Notes: generated by a model not told the origin, from the sequence alone. Positions 1-7,522 are shown, counted from the stretch's first letter. The stretch: DNA of 23,077 nucleotides from Bacillota bacterium (GCA_023460155.1 JAEWRF010000100.1:1-23077); one strand, 5' to 3'. Numbers and translations are program-made.

Positions 1-516
1 GAAAAACAGCCGTACGGCAAGCGCCGAGACGACGACGGCGGTCAGGTCCCCCGTCAGCGCGGCGGGAATGGTATGGCGCGACTTCCGAATATCGACGGCT
101 CCGAAATAGACGGCTATCGCATAGAACGTAGTCTCCGTCGCACCCGACATCACGGAAGCCACCCGCCCGACGAAGCTGTCCGGCCCGGCGGATTTGAAAA
201 TCTGCGTCAGAATGGCGGTGGAACCGCTGCCGGAAACCGGCTTGATGAGCACAAGCGGCATCACCTGCGCCGGAAGGCCCAGCGCAGCCGCCGCGGGGGC
301 GAGAAAGGAAGAAAGCAGGTCCAGCGCGCCGGAAGCGCTGAACATGGTTACGGCCATGATGAGGCCGATCAGAGAGGGCAAAATGGAGACGGCGGAGTGC
401 AGCCCCTCCTTCGCCCCGTCGAGAAAGGTGTCAAACAGCGGGACATGGCGCACGAGTCCGAACAGGACGATGCACAGAATGACAACGGGAACCGCGTAGG
501 TCCCGAGCTTATCCAC
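1..516 (-). CDS. spmB: Spore maturation protein B (SpmB), 3' end cut by window edge
   Basis: The minus-strand frame from a GTG at 516 stays open for 172 codons to the left edge. The family is about 175 residues, so only the last few residues and the stop are missing. The translation is hydrophobic and carries two typical motifs of the nucleoside-recognition/Gate family: KPVSGSGSTAI near the middle and SGATETTFY about 40 residues later. The GTG overlaps the spmA stop by eight bases, so the two genes are probably translationally coupled. GGAGGGGCGG just upstream serves as the ribosome site. SpmA and SpmB are membrane proteins needed for spore core dehydration and heat resistance in Bacillus and Clostridium; their molecular activity is not settled. 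Confidence 0.9.
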   Translation of the reverse strand, partial: MDKLGTYAVPVVILCIVLFGLVRHVPLFDTFLDGAKEGLHSAVSILPSLIGLIMAVTMFSASGALDLLSSFLAPAAAALGLPAQVMPLVLIKPVSGSGSTAILTQIFKSAGPDSFVGRVASVMSGATETTFYAIAVYFGAVDIRKSRHTIPAALTGDLTAVVVSALAVRLFF

Positions 517-1096
517 GGAACCGCCCCTCCAGAAGCTTCGCGGTGCAGACGCCGGCCGCCAGTGCGCAGACGGAAGTCAGCCAGACGGCGGGAAGAATGT
601 CGAACGGCGACGCCGACCCGTACTGGGCGCGCAGGGTTGCCATAAAGGTCGGAATCAGTTGGATGGATGCGGTGTTCACCACAACGAACATCGCCATGGA
701 ATTGTCCGCCGTCTGCGTGGGATTTTTCTTTTTCAGCTCCTGCATGGCGGCAATTCCAAGCGGTGTGGCGGCGTTGCCGAGCCCCAGCAGATTAGCTGTG
801 ATGTTCATGCACATCGCCTTTACCGCCGGGCTGTCCTTTTCGCACTGCGGGAAAAGCAGGCGCATCAGCGGCCGGAGGAGCTTTGCGAGGAGCTGCGTCG
901 CGCCGGAGCGGTCGGCGATCTTCATCAGCCCGGTCCACGCGGCCATCATTCCTGCCATGGAGATGATCAGGGTGACAGCGCCGCCCGCACCGTTCAGTAC
1001 GGCCGCAGAAAGCTCGGGCATCCGGCCCGTCACCGCGGCGCAGAGGATGCTCAGCAGAATCAGCCCCGCCCAAATGTAATTTAACAGTTTGTTCAT
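509..1096 (-). CDS. spmA: Spore maturation protein A (SpmA)
   Basis: A 195-residue polytopic membrane protein of the Gate/nucleoside-recognition family, full length for SpmA. Conserved features are visible: NITANLLGLGNAATPLG around residues 98-114 and NTASIQLIPT around residues 140-150. An N-terminal hydrophobic segment covers residues 5-22. The ATG at 1096 follows GGGGAG at a good distance. It is the first gene of an spmA-spmB pair, the order seen in Bacillus and Clostridium, where the pair is transcribed in the mother cell. It is divergent from the AbrB-like gene, and the 168-base gap contains outward-reading promoter candidates for both. Confidence 0.93.
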   Translation of the reverse strand: MNKLLNYIWAGLILLSILCAAVTGRMPELSAAVLNGAGGAVTLIISMAGMMAAWTGLMKIADRSGATQLLAKLLRPLMRLLFPQCEKDSPAVKAMCMNITANLLGLGNAATPLGIAAMQELKKKNPTQTADNSMAMFVVVNTASIQLIPTFMATLRAQYGSASPFDILPAVWLTSVCALAAGVCTAKLLEGRFRG

Positions 1097-1113
1097 CTCC
1101 CCGCTGAAAATCT

Positions 1114-1142
1114 CTTGTATAATTACTATTCAAAGTTATTTT
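1114..1142 (-). promoter_or_regulatory. Possible sigma-E-like promoter for spmA
   Basis: Reading on the minus strand, TATACAAG (1121-1114) matches six of eight bases of the sigma-E -10 consensus CATACAAT. An A-rich AAAATAA lies 14 bases upstream (1142-1136). Bacillus spmAB is expressed in the sigma-E regulon, which makes the match plausible. The -35 match is weak and the region is AT-rich, so chance similarity is quite possible. Confidence 0.25.
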
Positions 1143-1195
1143 TGACTATCCTATTTTTTCTCCAAAAATTTTTTCACTTTGTTCTCTACATTATG

Positions 1196-1224
1196 TTTAC
1201 AAAAATGGAAAAATATCCTATAAT
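1196..1224 (+). promoter_or_regulatory. Sigma-A-type promoter for the AbrB-like gene
   Basis: TTTACA (1196-1201) and a perfect TATAAT (1219-1224) are separated by exactly 17 bases. They lie about 50 bases upstream of the AbrB-like start. The match to the vegetative consensus is 11 of 12 with ideal spacing. Transcription would begin near 1231 and give a short untranslated leader. Confidence 0.75.
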
Positions 1225-1276
1225 TTGTCTGATCATATAAACCAAAGACGTTTTTAGCGAAAGGATGTCGTTACAT

Positions 1277-1540
1277 TTGAAATCTACCGGAATTGTCCGC
1301 AAAGTTGATGAACTTGGTCGGATTGTGCTGCCGAAGGAGCTCAGGGTGGTCCTGAACATCAACGAAAAAGACCCCTTAGAGGTATTTGTGGACGAGGAAA
1401 ACCGTATCATTCTGAAAAAATACGAGCCCGCCTGTATTTTTTGCAACGGAATGAATGGTATCGTCAATTATAAGGGGTATAATGTCTGCAGAGACTGCAG
1501 AGAGAAGCTCGGGGGAGATTTGTCGGAAGAGGGAAAGTGA
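1277..1540 (+). CDS. AbrB/SpoVT-family transition-state regulator with C-terminal Cys4 tail
   Basis: The N-terminal half is a SpoVT/AbrB swapped-hairpin DNA-binding domain beginning KSTGIVRKVDELGRIVLP, nearly identical to Bacillus AbrB/Abh over that stretch. AbrB proteins repress stationary-phase and sporulation genes. I chose the TTG at 1277, which gives 87 residues starting MKSTG as in AbrB. The in-frame ATG at 1265 directly abuts the AAAGG Shine-Dalgarno and would leave no spacer; the TTG has a somewhat long spacer of 12 bases. The C-terminal multimerisation region of AbrB is replaced by a short tail with CIFC and CRDC separated by 14 residues, which looks like a zinc ribbon. That metal role is inferred. 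A perfect TATAAT promoter lies upstream, and the HD gene starts 66 bases downstream in the same direction. Confidence 0.88.
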   Translation: MKSTGIVRKVDELGRIVLPKELRVVLNINEKDPLEVFVDEENRIILKKYEPACIFCNGMNGIVNYKGYNVCRDCREKLGGDLSEEGK

Positions 1541-1606
1541 ATTGCTCCCCTTTTTCAGACGGATTTGTCTTGTTCCGGAACTTGTTTTGCGGAGAGGTGA
1601 AACAGA

Positions 1607-2083
1607 GTGGAACTGACGCAGGATCAAAAGCGTCTGCTGCGTGACTGTACGGAGGAGCTGCTCACGTCGTACAATGTGCGGCGAATGGAAACCTTTGTGC
1701 AGCACGCGGATGTTTCCTGTCTGGAGCACTGCGTTTCCGTTGCCCGCATGAGCCTTTGGGTCAGCGGAAAGCTCCGGCTCCGCGTGGACCGAAGAAGTAT
1801 GGTGCGCGGCGCGCTTCTGCATGATTTCTTTTTGTATGACTGGCATGAAAAAAGCGACCGGAAGGGCCTTCACGGTTTTACCCATTCGAAAACCGCGCTG
1901 TGCAACGCACAGCGGGAATTCCGGCTGAACGACCGGGAGAAGGATATTATCGTAAAGCACATGTGGCCGCTGACCCCCGTGCCGCCCCGATGCAGAGAAG
2001 CGCTGATCGTCGGTTTTTCCGACAAATACTGTTCGCTGCTGGAAACACTCCGGCTCTACCCGAAGCATGGGTCCGTTTCATAA
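1607..2083 (+). CDS. HD-domain protein (putative metal-dependent phosphohydrolase)
   Basis: A 158-residue protein with the HD signature: H41 in LEHCVSVA, H72-D73 in GALLHDFFLYDWH, H118 in IVKHMWP and D139 in GFSDKYC. This spacing fits the H...HD...D metal-binding set of HD phosphohydrolases. No other domain is seen and the substrate cannot be predicted; many small HD proteins act on nucleotides. The GTG start at 1607 is preceded by GAGAGGTGA. It probably shares the promoter of the AbrB-like gene, since no strong terminator separates them. It ends in a palindrome and a terminator. Confidence 0.8.
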   Translation: MELTQDQKRLLRDCTEELLTSYNVRRMETFVQHADVSCLEHCVSVARMSLWVSGKLRLRVDRRSMVRGALLHDFFLYDWHEKSDRKGLHGFTHSKTALCNAQREFRLNDREKDIIVKHMWPLTPVPPRCREALIVGFSDKYCSLLETLRLYPKHGSVS

Positions 2084-2095
2084 GACCACAGCAAT

Positions 2096-2123
2096 AAGGA
2101 CCGTCCGATATCGGACGGTCCTT
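2096..2123. repeat. Perfect 28-base palindrome after the HD gene
   Basis: Positions 2096-2109 are the exact reverse complement of 2110-2123, with GAT|ATC at the centre and no unpaired loop. It lies 12 bases after the HD stop codon. There is no T-run on either side, so it is not a classical terminator. As RNA it would form a stable hairpin that could protect the 3' end, and as DNA it could bind a dimeric protein. A separate terminator hairpin follows 17 bases later. Confidence 0.8.
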
Positions 2124-2140
2124 AAAATAAGCACAGCAAG

Positions 2141-2188
2141 GTGCGCTTTGATCCGGCCCGAAAGGCTGTTTCAAGGCGCACTTTTTTT
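2141..2188 (+). terminator. Rho-independent terminator of the AbrB-like/HD unit
   Basis: The stem GTGCGCTTTGA (2141-2151) pairs with TCAAGGCGCAC (2171-2181) with one G-T wobble. A small nested GCC-CGAAA-GGC hairpin sits in the loop. Seven T residues follow at 2182-2188. Confidence 0.82.
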
Positions 2189-2229
2189 CGTCCTGTTTTT
2201 GGATTCTGCGAAGGGCGGGAGCTCTTCCG

Positions 2230-2979
2230 CTATTTTGTGAAAAGAAGAGCCGTTTCTTCATACCGGTCCTCAATCGGAAGAGGTTCGATCCGGTACCCGC
2301 CGTTCTTCCAGCAGCATTTCCTCGCCTCGGCGTTTTCCAGGCTCTGCAGAATGCGGTACCGCCCGTCCACGATTTCCAATGCGGTTCCGTTGTCCATTGC
2401 AATGGCGGGAATGTTGTGCGTACTTTTCATCATCCGTTTTAAATCTTCCTGCCGGGCCGGCTCAACGTCGTAATGCGGGCAGAGGAGCAGCGGGATCAGC
2501 CCCAGCCCCGTTACCCGGAGGAACAGCTCGCTCCCGCTCGCGAATTTCCGCGAGTCGGAGTTCCCGTAGCTGCACCAGCAGATTGCCCCGGCGCTGATTC
2601 CGCACAGCACCGTTCGGCCGCGGTAAGCGTCCCGGAGCAGGGCGTCGGTTTTAAATTTTCGGAGAAGGGACATCAGCCGGAGTGTATTGCCGCCGCCGAC
2701 ATAGATAATATCGGCCGTTTTGATTTTAACGGCGGTTGTCGCGAATTGCGGAAGGTCTTCTTCGGTCAGCCGGTCTGTCCTGCAGTGAAACCGGTTCCCA
2801 TAGATTCCACGCATGACTTCATAATAGGAATCGGAATCTCCGCTCGCCAATCCGATGAACAAAAAATTCGGATTACTTTTCTCCGTCAGGGAAACGATTT
2901 CCCTGTCAAACGGCTCCGTTTCATAGGGGGTGCCGGGCCTTCCGTTTTCGCCCCCGCTGATCGCCACGATTCTGCCCAT
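2230..2979 (-). CDS. Peptidase S51 (dipeptidase E/cyanophycinase-like) family protein
   Basis: A 249-residue class I glutamine-amidotransferase-like fold protein. YVGGGNT at residues 93-99 and GISAGAICW at 127-135 (nucleophile Ser129) are the signatures of the S51 family. CPHYD at 167-171 supplies a candidate catalytic His169, and IAMDNGTALEI near 193-203 is also characteristic. Family members cleave Asp-X dipeptides or cyanophycin; no secretion signal is seen, so it is probably cytoplasmic. AAGGAG precedes the ATG at 2979. The gene lies just downstream of the terminator of the aminotransferase gene, so it needs readthrough or its own promoter, which I could not place. It is convergent with the HD gene. 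Confidence 0.85.
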   Translation of the reverse strand: MGRIVAISGGENGRPGTPYETEPFDREIVSLTEKSNPNFLFIGLASGDSDSYYEVMRGIYGNRFHCRTDRLTEEDLPQFATTAVKIKTADIIYVGGGNTLRLMSLLRKFKTDALLRDAYRGRTVLCGISAGAICWCSYGNSDSRKFASGSELFLRVTGLGLIPLLLCPHYDVEPARQEDLKRMMKSTHNIPAIAMDNGTALEIVDGRYRILQSLENAEARKCCWKNGGYRIEPLPIEDRYEETALLFTK

Positions 2980-3010
2980 AGCTTTTTCTCCTTATACTGC
3001 AATAAAATAA

Positions 3011-3034
3011 ACCGCGCCGAACGGCGCGGTCTTT
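3011..3034. terminator. Terminator hairpin after the ArnB-like aminotransferase gene
   Basis: ACCGCGCCG (3011-3019) and CGGCGCGGT (3022-3030) form a nine-pair GC-rich stem with a two-base spacer. On the minus strand it is followed by the T-rich tract TTTATTTTATT. On the plus strand CTTTT follows, so weak bidirectional action is possible. It lies 23 bases past the aminotransferase stop. Confidence 0.75.
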
Positions 3035-3053
3035 TCATATAATCGACGGGGTC

Positions 3054-4232
3054 CTATCTGTGGAATTTCTCCACGATGTCGCGGACAGCCGCGACGATAT
3101 AGTCGCTTTCTTCCTCCGTGAGCGTCGGGTACAGCGGCAGGGAAATAATGCGCTCAAAGTGCTTTTCCGTGTTCGGGTAATCCCCTTCCTTGATGCCGAA
3201 GCGCTTCGTATAGGCGCTCATTGCCGTCACGGGGATAAAATGAACGCTGGTGCCGACGTTGCGCTCATTCAGCTCCGTAATGAAGCGGTCGCGGTCGATG
3301 GTGAGAAGCTCCGGCACAACGCGCAGGACGTACAGGTGCCAGGAATGGGTGCAGTAATCGGGGACGAACGGCGGCTCAACGGCGTCAATCTTTGCAAATT
3401 CACGCTGGAATTTTTCCGCGATTTTCAGGCGCCGCTCCTGCATTTCCCCGATGCGGGAAAGCTGCACAAGGCCCAGTGCGGCCTGAATGTCGAACATGTT
3501 GTATTTAAACCCGGGCTCGCAGATGTCATAGTGCCAGGTGCCGCCCTTCGCGTAGCGGTTCCAGGCATTGTGGCTCATGCCCTGTCCGGCCCAGATGCGC
3601 GCCTTCGCGTCGATCTCGTCGCTGTCGGTCACAAGCATGCCGCCCTCGCCGGTGGTCAGGTTCTTCGTCGCGTAAAAGCTGTAGGCTGCCGTGCCCTTTA
3701 AATGGTTGCCGATCAGGCGGTCCTTGTAATAGCTGCAGAAAGCATGGGCGGCATCCTCCGAAACGAACAGGCCGTTCCGGTCCGCAAGCTCATAGATGCG
3801 GTCCAGGTCGCACACCTCGCCGCTGTAGTGAACCGGGACGACGGCTTTGGTTTTCGGGGTGATTTTTTTCTCAATTTCATCGGGATCGATGCACCCGGTT
3901 TTATAGTCGATGTCTGCGAAAACCGGCGTAGCGCCGACATGAATGATCGTGTTGGCGGTGGAGGCGAAGGTCATCGGCGTGGTGATTACTTCGTCGCCGG
4001 GACCGATTCCCGCCGAAAGCAGTGCCACGTGAAGTGCCGCCGTGCAGGAGTTCATGGCGACCGCGTGTTTTGCGCCGAGGTATTCGGCAAATTCCTTTTC
4101 AAATTTAACGGTGCGCGGGCCTTTCGCCACCCATTTTGATTTCAGGGTTTCTTCTACTTCAGCGCATTCCGCATCGGTAAGGTCGGGCAGATTATAGGGA
4201 ATAAAAGTATCCCGCTTTTGAAAATCGCTCAT
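3054..4232 (-). CDS. DegT/DnrJ/EryC1/StrS sugar aminotransferase (ArnB/PseC-like)
   Basis: A PLP-dependent sugar aminotransferase of 392 residues when started at the ATG at 4232, which has AAAGGAT at an ideal 8-base distance. An in-frame ATG at 4322 would add 30 residues without family similarity. SEDAAHAF (about 158-165) carries the pyridine-contacting Asp. SFYATKNLTTGEGG contains the Schiff-base Lys190. These motifs resemble ArnB and PseC, which aminate 4-keto sugar nucleotides using glutamate. No partner dehydratase or decarboxylase is in the window, so its keto-sugar substrate must come from elsewhere. It is divergent from the wbpD-like gene across a 231-base promoter region and ends at a terminator. 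Confidence 0.88.
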   Translation of the reverse strand: MSDFQKRDTFIPYNLPDLTDAECAEVEETLKSKWVAKGPRTVKFEKEFAEYLGAKHAVAMNSCTAALHVALLSAGIGPGDEVITTPMTFASTANTIIHVGATPVFADIDYKTGCIDPDEIEKKITPKTKAVVPVHYSGEVCDLDRIYELADRNGLFVSEDAAHAFCSYYKDRLIGNHLKGTAAYSFYATKNLTTGEGGMLVTDSDEIDAKARIWAGQGMSHNAWNRYAKGGTWHYDICEPGFKYNMFDIQAALGLVQLSRIGEMQERRLKIAEKFQREFAKIDAVEPPFVPDYCTHSWHLYVLRVVPELLTIDRDRFITELNERNVGTSVHFIPVTAMSAYTKRFGIKEGDYPNTEKHFERIISLPLYPTLTEEESDYIVAAVRDIVEKFHR

Positions 4233-4293
4233 ATTTTCCATCCTTTTAATGCATTCGTTTTCGTTGTGGGGCCGGGTCTCAATTACGGAAATT

Positions 4294-4322
4294 ATGATAG
4301 TCTCTTTTTTGGTCAAAGTCAA
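4294..4322 (-). promoter_or_regulatory. Sigma-A-type promoter for the ArnB-like aminotransferase
   Basis: On the minus strand TTGACT (4322-4317) and TATCAT (4299-4294) are separated by 17 bases, giving 10 of 12 matches to consensus. The promoter lies about 60 bases upstream of the chosen start at 4232. Transcription starting there would exclude the longer reading from 4322, which supports the shorter start. Confidence 0.6.
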
Positions 4323-4351
4323 TGAAAAGGGGGATATTGATTCGGCAATGA

Positions 4352-4380
4352 TTGACTATGGGTTTTGTTAGGGATATAAT
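4352..4380 (+). promoter_or_regulatory. Sigma-A-type promoter of the wbpD-E-A operon
   Basis: TTGACT (4352-4357) and a perfect TATAAT (4375-4380) are separated by 17 bases, 11 of 12 matches to consensus. The promoter is about 85 bases upstream of the wbpD-like GTG. It is oriented away from the aminotransferase promoter, so the two face outward within about 80 bases. Confidence 0.8.
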
Positions 4381-4463
4381 ATACAGGTTAAAGCGGAATT
4401 TTGCATCTCCGCGAGAATTTCTTTCGAAATTTCCATTTTTATTAAGGAAACGGTGGCTAAAAA

Positions 4464-5045
4464 GTGGATGAGGCGAAAAGCTATTATGTGCACCCCAGCG
4501 CCTGTGTAGACGAGGGAGCAAAGGTCGGCGCCGGGACGAAGATTTGGCATTTCTGCCATATCGGGGCGGGAAGCGAGATCGGCGAGAACTGCTCCGTCGG
4601 CCAGAACGTGTTTGTCGCGCCCGGGGTGAAGATCGGCAGCTTCTGCAAGATCCAGAACAATGTCTCCGTATACGAGGGTGTGGAACTGGGCGATTACGTG
4701 TTCTGCGGCCCCTCGATGGTTTTTACAAACGTGCAGCGTCCGCGCTGCAAATACCCCCAGCGCGGGGCGCAGTTTTACGCCCATACGCCGATCGGCGAGG
4801 GTGCGAGCATCGGGGCGAACGCGACCATCGTCTGCGGTCACCGCATCGGGAAAAATGCATTCATCGCGGCCGGCAGCGTTGTGACAAAAGATGTTCCGGA
4901 CCACGCGATCATGATGGGAAATCCGGCGCGCCGGCGCGGCTGGGCCTGCGAATGCGGAGCAAAGCTCGGGGAAGACCTTGTCTGCCCCAAATGCGGGCGC
5001 AGATATCGGGAAGAAGAGAACGGCCTCAGAGAGGAAGCAAAATAG
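4464..5045 (+). CDS. wbpD: UDP-2-acetamido-3-amino-2,3-dideoxy-glucuronate N-acetyltransferase (WbpD/WlbB type)
   Basis: A 193-residue left-handed beta-helix acetyltransferase with repeated hexapeptides such as VGAGTKIWHFCHIGAG and IGENCSVGQNVFV. The order KIWHFCHIGAG...NNVSVYEGVELGD...MVFTNVQRPR is typical of WlbB/WbpD. These acetylate the 3-amino group of UDP-GlcNAc3NA from acetyl-CoA. Unusually visible is a C-terminal zinc ribbon, CECG and CPKC at about residues 164-180, after the helix cap. The GTG start at 4464 follows GGTGG. It is the first gene of the plus-strand operon, and its stop is immediately followed by the wbpE ATG. Confidence 0.88.
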   Translation: MDEAKSYYVHPSACVDEGAKVGAGTKIWHFCHIGAGSEIGENCSVGQNVFVAPGVKIGSFCKIQNNVSVYEGVELGDYVFCGPSMVFTNVQRPRCKYPQRGAQFYAHTPIGEGASIGANATIVCGHRIGKNAFIAAGSVVTKDVPDHAIMMGNPARRRGWACECGAKLGEDLVCPKCGRRYREEENGLREEAK

Positions 5046-6173
5046 ATGAACAAAATAGCGTTTAACGATCTCGGCGCACAGTACCGCCATTTAAAACCGG
5101 AAATCGACGCGGGAATCGCCGAAGTAATTGAAAGCTGTCACTTTATTTCCGGCCCTCAGGTGACCAAGCTGGAAGAAGAGCTTGCAGCCTATGTCGGCAG
5201 AAAACACTGCGTGGCGAGCGGCAGCGGAACGGATGCGCTGCTGATGCCCCTGATGGCGAAGAAAATCGGTGAAGGGGACGCCGTATTTGTACCGGCCCTC
5301 ACTTTCTTCGCGTCTGCGGAGGTTGCCAGCCTGACGGGCGCGACCCCGGTTTTCTGTGACGTTGATCCGGAGACGTTTAATCTGGACCCGGCTTCGTTGG
5401 AAGCGCAGATCGAAAAGACGTTCCGCGAGGGAAAATTAAAGCCCCGCGCCGTCATTGCGGTGGACCTGTTCGGTCAGCCGGCGGACTTCCCGGCAATTCA
5501 AAAAATCTGCGACCGCCACGGTTTGCTTCTGATGGAAGACGCCGCGCAGGGGTTCGGCGGCGCCATCGGCGAGAAAAAAGCCTGTTCCTTCGGGGATGTT
5601 TCCGCGACCAGCTTTTTCCCGGCCAAGGCGCTCGGCTGTTACGGAGACGGCGGTGCCATCTTCACCGATGACGACGAACTGTACGGGATTATTTCTTCCA
5701 TTCGGGTTCACGGCAAAGGTTCCTTTAAATATGATAATGTTCGTCTGGGGCTCAACGCGCGGCTCGATACTCTTCAGGCGGCGATTCTGCTGCCGAAGCT
5801 GCACGCCTTCGACGAAGAAAACGAGCACCGGCGCAAGGCGGCCGATCTTTATTCGAAACTGCTTGCGGGCAGCTTCCAGACTCCGGTTATCAAAGACGGA
5901 TTTTCTTCCGGATTCGGGTATTATACCGTAAAGGCCAAAAGCAAAGAGCAGCGGGAAAAAGTGCTGGCCGGTTTGAAAGAAGCGGGAATCCCTTCCATGA
6001 TCTATTATCCGATTCCCCTGCATCTGCAGAAGGTGTACGAGCCGCTCGGCTACAAAAAGGGTGATCTGCCCACGGCGGAAGCGCTCTGCAACGTTGTTTT
6101 CAGCCTCCCGATGCACGGTTATATCACGGAGGAAGAAATAGAATATATATGCAGGACTCTGAAAAATATCTGA
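5046..6173 (+). CDS. wbpE: UDP-2-acetamido-2-deoxy-3-oxo-glucuronate aminotransferase (WbpE type)
   Basis: A 375-residue DegT-family PLP aminotransferase. FNDLGAQYRHLKPEID at the N-terminus, SGSGTDAL near residues 58-65, MEDAAQGFGG and SFFPAKALGCYGDGGA (Schiff-base Lys194) match the WbpE/WlbC branch rather than the ArnB branch. The enzyme transfers an amino group from glutamate to C3 of UDP-3-oxo-GlcNAcA, producing UDP-GlcNAc3NA. The 2-oxoglutarate released is the co-substrate of WbpB-type dehydrogenases. Its ATG follows the wbpD stop directly, and a GAGAGGAAG site lies within the end of wbpD. The wbpA-like gene begins 20 bases downstream. Confidence 0.9.
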   Translation: MNKIAFNDLGAQYRHLKPEIDAGIAEVIESCHFISGPQVTKLEEELAAYVGRKHCVASGSGTDALLMPLMAKKIGEGDAVFVPALTFFASAEVASLTGATPVFCDVDPETFNLDPASLEAQIEKTFREGKLKPRAVIAVDLFGQPADFPAIQKICDRHGLLLMEDAAQGFGGAIGEKKACSFGDVSATSFFPAKALGCYGDGGAIFTDDDELYGIISSIRVHGKGSFKYDNVRLGLNARLDTLQAAILLPKLHAFDEENEHRRKAADLYSKLLAGSFQTPVIKDGFSSGFGYYTVKAKSKEQREKVLAGLKEAGIPSMIYYPIPLHLQKVYEPLGYKKGDLPTAEALCNVVFSLPMHGYITEEEIEYICRTLKNI

Positions 6174-6192
6174 TGATGAATGAGGGAAAAAT

Positions 6193-7512
6193 ATGTCGAA
6201 TGTAAAAGCGGAGCTGTTGGAAAAAATTGAAAAAAAGACGGCCGTCGTCGGCATTGTAGGTCTTGGCTACGTCGGGCTGCCTCTTGCGGTGGAATTCGCC
6301 AAAGCCGGGTTTAAGACGATCGGCTTCGATGTACAGTCCAAAAAAGTGGATTCCGTCAATGCGGGGCACAACTATATCGGCGATATCGTCGGCGACACCC
6401 TGAAAAACGTGGTGGAGGCTAAAAAGCTTACCGCCACTTCCGATTTTTCCTTTATCAAGGATGTGGACGCCGTCGCCATCTGCGTGCCGACTCCGCTGGA
6501 CAAGTACCAGCAACCGGACATCAGCTATGTGAAGGGCTCCACCGAATCGGTCGCGAAATACGTTCACGCCGGCATGGTGATTATTCTGGAATCCACCACG
6601 TACCCGGGCACGACGGAAGAGCTTTTGAAGCCGATCCTCGAGTCCGCCGGTCTGAAATGCGGCGAAGATTTTTACCTCGCGTTCTCTCCGGAGCGCGTCG
6701 ATCCGGGCAACAAGGAATATAAAACCAAGAATACCCCGAAGGTAGTCGGCGGCATCGGCCCGGATTCCACGACCGTAGCGGCCGCTCTGTACCGCAGCGT
6801 GCTGGCGGGCGGCGTGTTTGAGGTTTCCACCCCGGCCGTGGCTGAGATGGAAAAACTGCTGGAAAACACCTACCGCAACATCAACATCGGCCTTGCGAAC
6901 GAAATGGCGATCATCTGCCACCGTATGGGCATCAACGTCTGGGAGGTCATCGAAGCCGCCAAGACGAAGCCGTACGGATTCCAGGCCTTTTATCCCGGCC
7001 CGGGCCTCGGCGGGCACTGCATTCCGCTCGACCCGTTCTACCTCGCGTGGAAGGCGCGTGAATTTGATTATCACACCCGTCTGATCGAGACCTCCGGCGA
7101 GATCAACACCGGAATGCCGGAATATGTTCTGCAGCGCGCCATGACGGTGCTCAACCGCGACAAAAAGGCGCTGAACGGCTCCAAGGTTCTCGTGCTTGGC
7201 GTCGCCTACAAGGCGGACATCGACGATTACCGCGAGAGCCCGGCCCTGAACGTCATTGATCTGTTTATCCGCGAGGGCGCCGACACGACCTACTATGATC
7301 CGTTCATTCCGGAATACCGGCACAAGGGCAAGACCCATACCGGAGCGAAGGAACTGACCGACGCAATGCTGAAGGAAGCCGATATCGTCGTGATCTGCAC
7401 GGCGCATTCCACCTTCGACTACAACCGGATTCAGAAGCTTTCTCAGGAAGTGTTCGATACCCGGAACGCCATGAAGGACGTCAAGGACCGCTCAAACATC
7501 GAACTCCTCTAA
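6193..7512 (+). CDS. wbpA: UDP-N-acetyl-D-glucosamine 6-dehydrogenase (WbpA type)
   Basis: A 439-residue UDP-glucose/GDP-mannose dehydrogenase family enzyme. The NAD-binding GLGYVGLPLA motif is at about residues 23-32, EFAKAGFKTIGFDV follows, and the catalytic thiol is Cys276 in GGHCIPLDPFYL. The C-terminal UDP-binding domain includes GVAYKADIDDYRESPAL. It oxidises the C6 hydroxyl of UDP-GlcNAc twice to give UDP-GlcNAcA, the entry step of the pathway. GAGGG precedes the ATG. It ends the first transcriptional segment, as a strong terminator follows. UDP-ManNAc dehydrogenase activity cannot be excluded from sequence alone, but the neighbours favour UDP-GlcNAc. Confidence 0.9.
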   Translation: MSNVKAELLEKIEKKTAVVGIVGLGYVGLPLAVEFAKAGFKTIGFDVQSKKVDSVNAGHNYIGDIVGDTLKNVVEAKKLTATSDFSFIKDVDAVAICVPTPLDKYQQPDISYVKGSTESVAKYVHAGMVIILESTTYPGTTEELLKPILESAGLKCGEDFYLAFSPERVDPGNKEYKTKNTPKVVGGIGPDSTTVAAALYRSVLAGGVFEVSTPAVAEMEKLLENTYRNINIGLANEMAIICHRMGINVWEVIEAAKTKPYGFQAFYPGPGLGGHCIPLDPFYLAWKAREFDYHTRLIETSGEINTGMPEYVLQRAMTVLNRDKKALNGSKVLVLGVAYKADIDDYRESPALNVIDLFIREGADTTYYDPFIPEYRHKGKTHTGAKELTDAMLKEADIVVICTAHSTFDYNRIQKLSQEVFDTRNAMKDVKDRSNIELL

Positions 7513-7522
7513 AGATTGAAAT

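Noticed and set aside
1512..1555. A possible terminator GGGGAG...CTCCCC-TTTTT at the end of the AbrB-like gene
   Set aside because: The stem has only six pairs with a 27-base loop and begins inside the coding region, so it is probably too weak to terminate.
4233..4322. A 30-residue N-terminal extension of the ArnB-like aminotransferase
   Set aside because: The ideal Shine-Dalgarno is at the internal ATG at 4232, and the likely promoter covers the upstream ATG.
6124..7407. A 427-codon minus-strand frame opposite the UDP-GlcNAc dehydrogenase
   Set aside because: The plus-strand gene has full NAD-binding and catalytic motifs; the antisense product has low-complexity Arg/Gly/Val composition and no recognised domain.
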